This document shows positions 60,201 to 64,000 of a stretch of 64,000 bases of DNA, in pieces. The stretch lies in contig NW_009799100.1 of assembly GCF_000213175.1 (NCBI RefSeq), forward strand, positions 4,281,099-4,345,098, written 5' to 3'. How positions within the stretch are numbered: the first letter of the stretch is position 1; every line of letters begins with the position of its first letter. Made by a program: the position numbers and the translations under genes. The notes under the pieces were generated by a model. The model did no database searches. It saw only the letters and a list, made by a program, of their open reading frames with translations, and was not told the origin of the DNA. This DNA is from Neurospora tetrasperma FGSC 2508. Lineage: Eukaryota > Ascomycota > Sordariomycetes > Sordariales > Sordariaceae.

Positions 60201-60304
60201 CGAGGAGGGCGTTGAGGGTGGTTAATGGGTTGGAGGAGGAGTTGGATGAGAAGAATGGGGGTGGTGTGCAGAGGGGGGAAGGTCAGGCGAGACGGGGGTC
60301 TTGA
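57294..60304 (+). CDS. Kelch-repeat membrane protein (two transmembrane segments)
   Basis: Four exons: 57294-57780, 57838-57915 (78 nt), 57975-58783 and 58844-60304, giving 944 aa. ATG 57294 is chosen because upstream codons look like leader; ATGs at 57129 and 57156 remain possible. Residues 1-98 are hydrophilic. A membrane segment lies at about 99-117 (TRLATLALFIAVVIPGFSYY). The kelch region follows, with repeat cores LYLYGGQS, NNLYLYGGEF, IYVFGGQN and MIVVGGYTGG. A Thr/Ala/Gly-rich linker leads to a second membrane segment at about 633-657 (IAAGVIAGLLGLLAIYLGY). The tail of about 285 residues is Ser/Gly-rich and disordered, with Gly runs. The likely arrangement is an extracytoplasmic kelch propeller held between two cytoplasmic ends. 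Role unknown; such fungal proteins are suggested to act at the cell surface. Confidence 0.88.
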
Positions 60305-60900
60305 GCTTCTTTTTTTTCTTTTTTTCTTTTATGATGAAGGGGAGCGAGAGTTGGGATGATTGACTGAAGAAAAGGACTCGTGCATGCGCACACGCAAAGA
60401 TGGTTGAATTTGTTGTTATCACTGGCTGATTTTTGATCTCTTCTTCTTCTTCTCTTCTTCTTCAAGCTATTACGGTTGCTCGCTCGTTGAATAGCTTTGC
60501 TTGATACCCATTATTGTAAAAAAGTGCCTGTCTTTACATGTTTCTGTACACAATATTACTAATACCTGCCCTAATGGACCTGGTGCCATGGGATAATAAT
60601 ATGTTATTTGTTCATAAGCTTGCGTTGGTATCTACCCGTCGAAATGCATGACGCTTTGAAAGATGAAAAGAAGAAAAAAAGAAAAGAAAGAGACGCCCCA
60701 TTTGTACAGAACCATGAGATAGCCCAGAAACAAAAACAAGAAAGGAAACCGTAAGTGGCTAGGCAGGTACTTACCAATCATTCCCTCATGATATCTCGGG
60801 GTAGTGGGTTTTCATGCAAGGAGAATATGCGTTCAAGAAAAAGGACGTGAAATGGGAGAAGCAAACAGAAAAGAAACAAGCATCACCACAGATGCAATCA
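60305..60900. other. Convergent intergenic region
   Basis: About 0.6 kb between the kelch gene and the convergent unidentified gene. T-rich tract just after the kelch stop (60309-60330). No gene seen. Confidence 0.5.
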
Positions 60901-62109
60901 TCAAAAAGCAATAGCCCCAAGATGCGGCCCTATCGGCGCCAAATGCGTCTTGAACCGCTCCATCAACTTCTGCGCCTCCGTAAACCTTCCGGTCTGCATC
61001 AGATTCTGTATCGTATCTAGCGTCAACGACGCCAGGCTGGTAATGAATCTTGACTCGGGATTGTCCGACTTGCAGTTTGACAGCTTGACATTCCACACAT
61101 GGTCATTCTTGAGATACTCCAGCGCCAGTTTTGACGACGGTTTCGTAGGATGATACAGCGTCAGATGCGCCACCGACATGGGCAAGGGCTTGGGCAGCTT
61201 GTCGTGGACGGCGACGAAGGACTCGAACAAGGAAGCGGGCGGGATCTGGTGCTTGTACGACTGCCCCGTGGTTTGCCAGCAAAGTTTGCGCCAGGCCTGG
61301 ACGAGGTGCTGGGTGGAGGCCGAGGTGTTGTCGATAACCTCCTTGCCGCGCAGCATGGACGTGTATGCCTCGTCCAGCTCGATGGCCTGGGACTTGGCCA
61401 TGATGAGGCTGTCCAGGAGGACGGCGGGGTAGGCGGCCCGCTCGGGATTACCCGTGGTGAGCGCGGGCTCGTTCAACAGCCGCTGGAACCAGGACCAGGC
61501 GAGCTCATCCACACCTTCGGCTACCATGTAGCGCAGCAGAAGACGGGTGAAGGTGCGGTTGCCGAGGAAGCTGAGCGAGCGCTCCTCGCCCGATGAGCGC
61601 AGCCAGCGCAGGACGAGCAGGCCGGCGCCGGATTCCTTCATGCTCTGGGTGACGGAGACGGCGGCGGAGAGTTGGATGTCGTTCTGCACGGCCAGGAGGA
61701 AGCCGAGCGCGCGCTGGATGTTCATGATGCCCTTGGACACGGCCAACTGGAAGATCTCGTTGCGGTTGTTCCTAACTGCCGGGGCAGGGGCGGCGACAGA
61801 GCGTGACACAAAGGCCTTGTTGTTGAAGAGGGGATTCTCTAGAATGGCGCGCATATGCTTATCCGTCGGACGGGCTGGCATATCTTTGGAGGAGGCGGGA
61901 GAGGCGGAGGGTAGATAGGTGACTGTCGGCGCGGCCGGCGCGACCTGGTTGGTATCGGGAGTCCATCCGTGCTCTCTGTCTAGATGGGCTCGAAATGAGG
62001 CTTTGAGCACATTGAGGAGCTTCTGGGATTCGCGCTGGTTGAGAGGGAGGGGCTGGTGGATTGGCGGGAGGATGCTCTTGAGAGAGCCTAGCGGTTTGGT
62101 CTTGAACAT
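60901..62109 (-). CDS. Unidentified protein, 402 aa, mostly helical
   Basis: An intronless 402-codon frame from the ATG at 62109. I do not recognise the family. The N-terminus (MFKTKPLGSLKSILPP, few acidic residues up to residue 25) could target mitochondria. A conserved-looking LLNVLKASFRAHLDREHGW follows at about 31-49. The rest is predominantly helical, Leu/Ala-rich with segments such as GIMNIQRALGFLLAVQND, RTFTRLLLRYMVAEGVDELAWSWFQRLL and SLASLTLDTIQNLMQTGRFTEAQKLMERF. The spacing of such helix pairs recalls PPR/TPR-type repeat proteins of fungal mitochondria, but this is only an impression. No membrane segment. The long open frame and even composition make it very likely a real gene. Confidence 0.8.
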   Translation of the reverse strand: MFKTKPLGSLKSILPPIHQPLPLNQRESQKLLNVLKASFRAHLDREHGWTPDTNQVAPAAPTVTYLPSASPASSKDMPARPTDKHMRAILENPLFNNKAFVSRSVAAPAPAVRNNRNEIFQLAVSKGIMNIQRALGFLLAVQNDIQLSAAVSVTQSMKESGAGLLVLRWLRSSGEERSLSFLGNRTFTRLLLRYMVAEGVDELAWSWFQRLLNEPALTTGNPERAAYPAVLLDSLIMAKSQAIELDEAYTSMLRGKEVIDNTSASTQHLVQAWRKLCWQTTGQSYKHQIPPASLFESFVAVHDKLPKPLPMSVAHLTLYHPTKPSSKLALEYLKNDHVWNVKLSNCKSDNPESRFITSLASLTLDTIQNLMQTGRFTEAQKLMERFKTHLAPIGPHLGAIAF

Positions 62110-63855
62110 GGTTAATCGTATGATGTGCCGCTGGTGTTGATTGTACTGTACGTCTCGGATTCAAAGGCGCCGTGTAGATGAAAAGCTGGGCTTCCGGAGT
62201 TCGGGGGGGCCGGGCTGGTCGACGGCCGATCGGCTGAGTGGTCAGTGACCTCCTGATGATGTCGTTCCGTTGTCGATGTCGGTCGTTCACGATGTTTGGT
62301 TGTGTTTGAAGGTGGAGCTGTCACTCCATGGCCTGGCCGGCGCCCGGCCGTTGCGACGGGAAGTGGAAATGCGAACACTGACTTCAACGACAGGAAAGGA
62401 CCCACTTCTCTGGGAGAACGAGCCAATGCGAAAACATGATTGGTCCGCTGACTCTTCGTGTACCTTATCATAGGTACCTTCATCACTATGGTGCGGGCAG
62501 GTGTTCACAACGTCGTCCATCAGCTTGCTCTAGATTACATCTCCCATTCACACCTGCTTCACGATTGCCTTTTTACGTGGCCAACTCGCCCTTATCTGGG
62601 GATATCACACAAATGTGGTTCTAGTATCGTGCTCTTGGGTGGGTTGTCGGCCACCACACATGCTGGCTACGGTGCTGGTGTGCGGTTCGGTTTCACAGGT
62701 ACTTGGTCTGCATGCACACAAAGTGCACTAACAAAGGAGGCCATACCGTTAGTTTGTTGCCCATGTGGTAGATCTCAAACCTAGATCTAGCGGCCTAGTT
62801 GGAAAAGGGGTGTTTGCTAAATAGAGGCCAGAAACGGAGGGCTTTGCGTGAATGTCGACAAGACACTCCTACATTTTCACATATCTAGTTTTCGAACACT
62901 TAGTTCAAATGTTTAGTGTAGTACCTAGTCGCGAACTTCAAGACCGTCACGAAGCTCGAGCCAACAAGCTGAAGCCGTCGAGACCTGAGTCATGTGACTC
63001 ATCGACTTCCCAAAACCCACGACCAAACCGGACCAAACCCGCTGGTTGGGGTCGCTGGAGCTAGCCTGTTTCGAGCTGTACCTGGACGGCCCTGACGTCG
63101 TTTGCCAGTACGTACCGGCGTCGCGTCGAAGTTCCAGGGTGCCTTGGATCCAATCCTTCACAGTTGGTCTCGTTGTCTTTGCGATGGAGAGAGAAAAGAA
63201 GGAAGAGACAACAAAGCAAAGCCCAATGTTGAGCCTGACAGTAGTCCTGGCAGTCAATTAGATCATGCCAGGCTCAACGGGAACCACTGACCTTTTTTCA
63301 GAGCCTCTGGCTTCGCCGAGCCAAGCCCAAGGGCAGCTTTGCTATTGCCAGCTTCCCTTCCCCTTTCGACATTGCCCAGGGCAGCTTGCCCGCCTCAGCC
63401 CAGCCTTTCAAGCGAGGGGCCTGAGGGGCCTGAGGGGCTTGAGGGGTTCCCCATTCTCCATTCGAGCCAGTCAACCATTGTGCTGGGATGGGCTTGCCAA
63501 GCTTGTCCATCTGGCCCTGTCATCAGGTGTCTCGCCGTGCCTCCTGAGGCAAGGGGGGCGAATTCCCATCCCCGCGCTTGACTCCATCATGGCGGACTGT
63601 CCGACGGCGGTTCGGTGCAAGTATTTGTACCAGTTTTCCGGGAGACGGGAGAGAGAGAGAGAACAAAGCACGCAACTTTTCCATTTGGGATCAGATAGCA
63701 GCCATGCCGGTTTGCGCCCTGCATGCCATATGGTAAGATAGTTTCTGTGCCTTGCGTGCCTAGCTACCGTAAGGTAGCATGGATGGGGTAGCTAGGGCAT
63801 ATCAGATTCAGATAGCTTCATCTGGTAGTGTATGGTAGTCTCCAGTCTGAACAGC

Positions 63856-63895
<40 letters not shown>

Positions 63896-64000
63896 GAGAC
63901 ACTGGCCATGTGAGCTTGAGATGGAACAAGATTGATCAATATAACCTCAGCCCTTCAAGTCCACAGCCTGTTGTGACGCGCCACGCCGATGGTGAAGTAG
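62110..64000. other. Gene-free right edge
   Basis: About 1.9 kb. The left part is the promoter of the 402-aa gene. Frames in the rest (longest 158 codons at 63265-63741) have no motif and include a simple repeat-derived stretch. A few imperfect copies of a 9-bp unit GAGGGGCCT occur at 63414-63445, and a CAA array lies at 63855-63893. No RNA gene recognised. Confidence 0.5.
63855..63893. repeat. CAA trinucleotide repeat (13 units)
   Basis: Thirteen perfect CAA units in apparently non-coding sequence, followed by CAG. Confidence 0.95.

Noticed and set aside
63265-63741. 158-codon frame near the right edge
   Set aside because: Part of it is made by imperfect tandem repeats (GLRGLRGLRG) and a GA repeat (REREREQS). 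No other coding sign.

Overview
The window is nuclear DNA of a filamentous ascomycete, most probably a Neurospora species or a close Sordariaceae relative. The best evidence is the NDR kinase gene at 21188-23243. Its spliced product is 598 residues, the length I recall for Neurospora crassa COT-1, with a nearly identical sequence as far as I remember it. Introns are short (about 50-130 nt) with GTRNGY donors and CTNAY-like branch sites. Proteins carry long Ser/Thr, Gln, Pro and Gly runs, which fits the same group. An 808-nt run of N (28992-29799) shows this is a draft assembly.

Layout, left to right. 1-3842: no gene seen. 3843-6679: two apparently lineage-restricted genes, divergent. 8141-10561: VPS9 (Rab5 GEF with CUE domain). 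11000-11071: initiator tRNA-Met. 11504-13599: asparagine-synthetase-domain protein. 14881-15624 (-): splicing factor SF3a subunit 2. 16512-18007: mitochondrial class III CoA-transferase. 18619-20433: PHD-finger protein. 21188-23243 (-): cot-1. 25202-26682: TIM54. 27026-28052 (-): FAM192A/Fyv6-like protein with a frame problem. The assembly gap follows. 31084-32103 (-): CLG1/PCL-type cyclin. About 10-11 kb without a recognisable gene follows, to 43513. 43514-45336 (-): RSC7/SWP82-type chromatin remodelling subunit. 46278-47324 (-): TFIIB. 49728-50108: small Ser-rich protein. 50397-51188 (-): SYG/Asn-rich stress-type protein. 53280-53882: Dap1/MAPR haem protein. 54536-55303 (-): DUF4291 protein. 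57294-60304: membrane kelch protein. 60901-62109 (-): unidentified protein. The last 1.9 kb has no clear gene.

Most of these are conserved housekeeping genes: trafficking, splicing, transcription, chromatin, mitochondrial import and metabolism, sterol/haem biology and polar growth. I see no secondary-metabolite cluster, no operon-like organisation and no intact mobile element. The main non-genic finds are two short inverted-repeat elements that look like MITEs. One (52710-53038) has imperfect terminal repeats of about 52-56 bp and a TA duplication. The other (48264-48659) has a near-perfect 23-bp terminal repeat. Other points are in-frame, stop-free 75-nt introns in cot-1 and in the stress-type gene, tandem splice acceptors in the RSC7 gene, and the long gene-free tract upstream of the cyclin. 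Exon borders were worked out by reading splice signals and frames by eye. I could run no search, so family names rest on recognised motifs.
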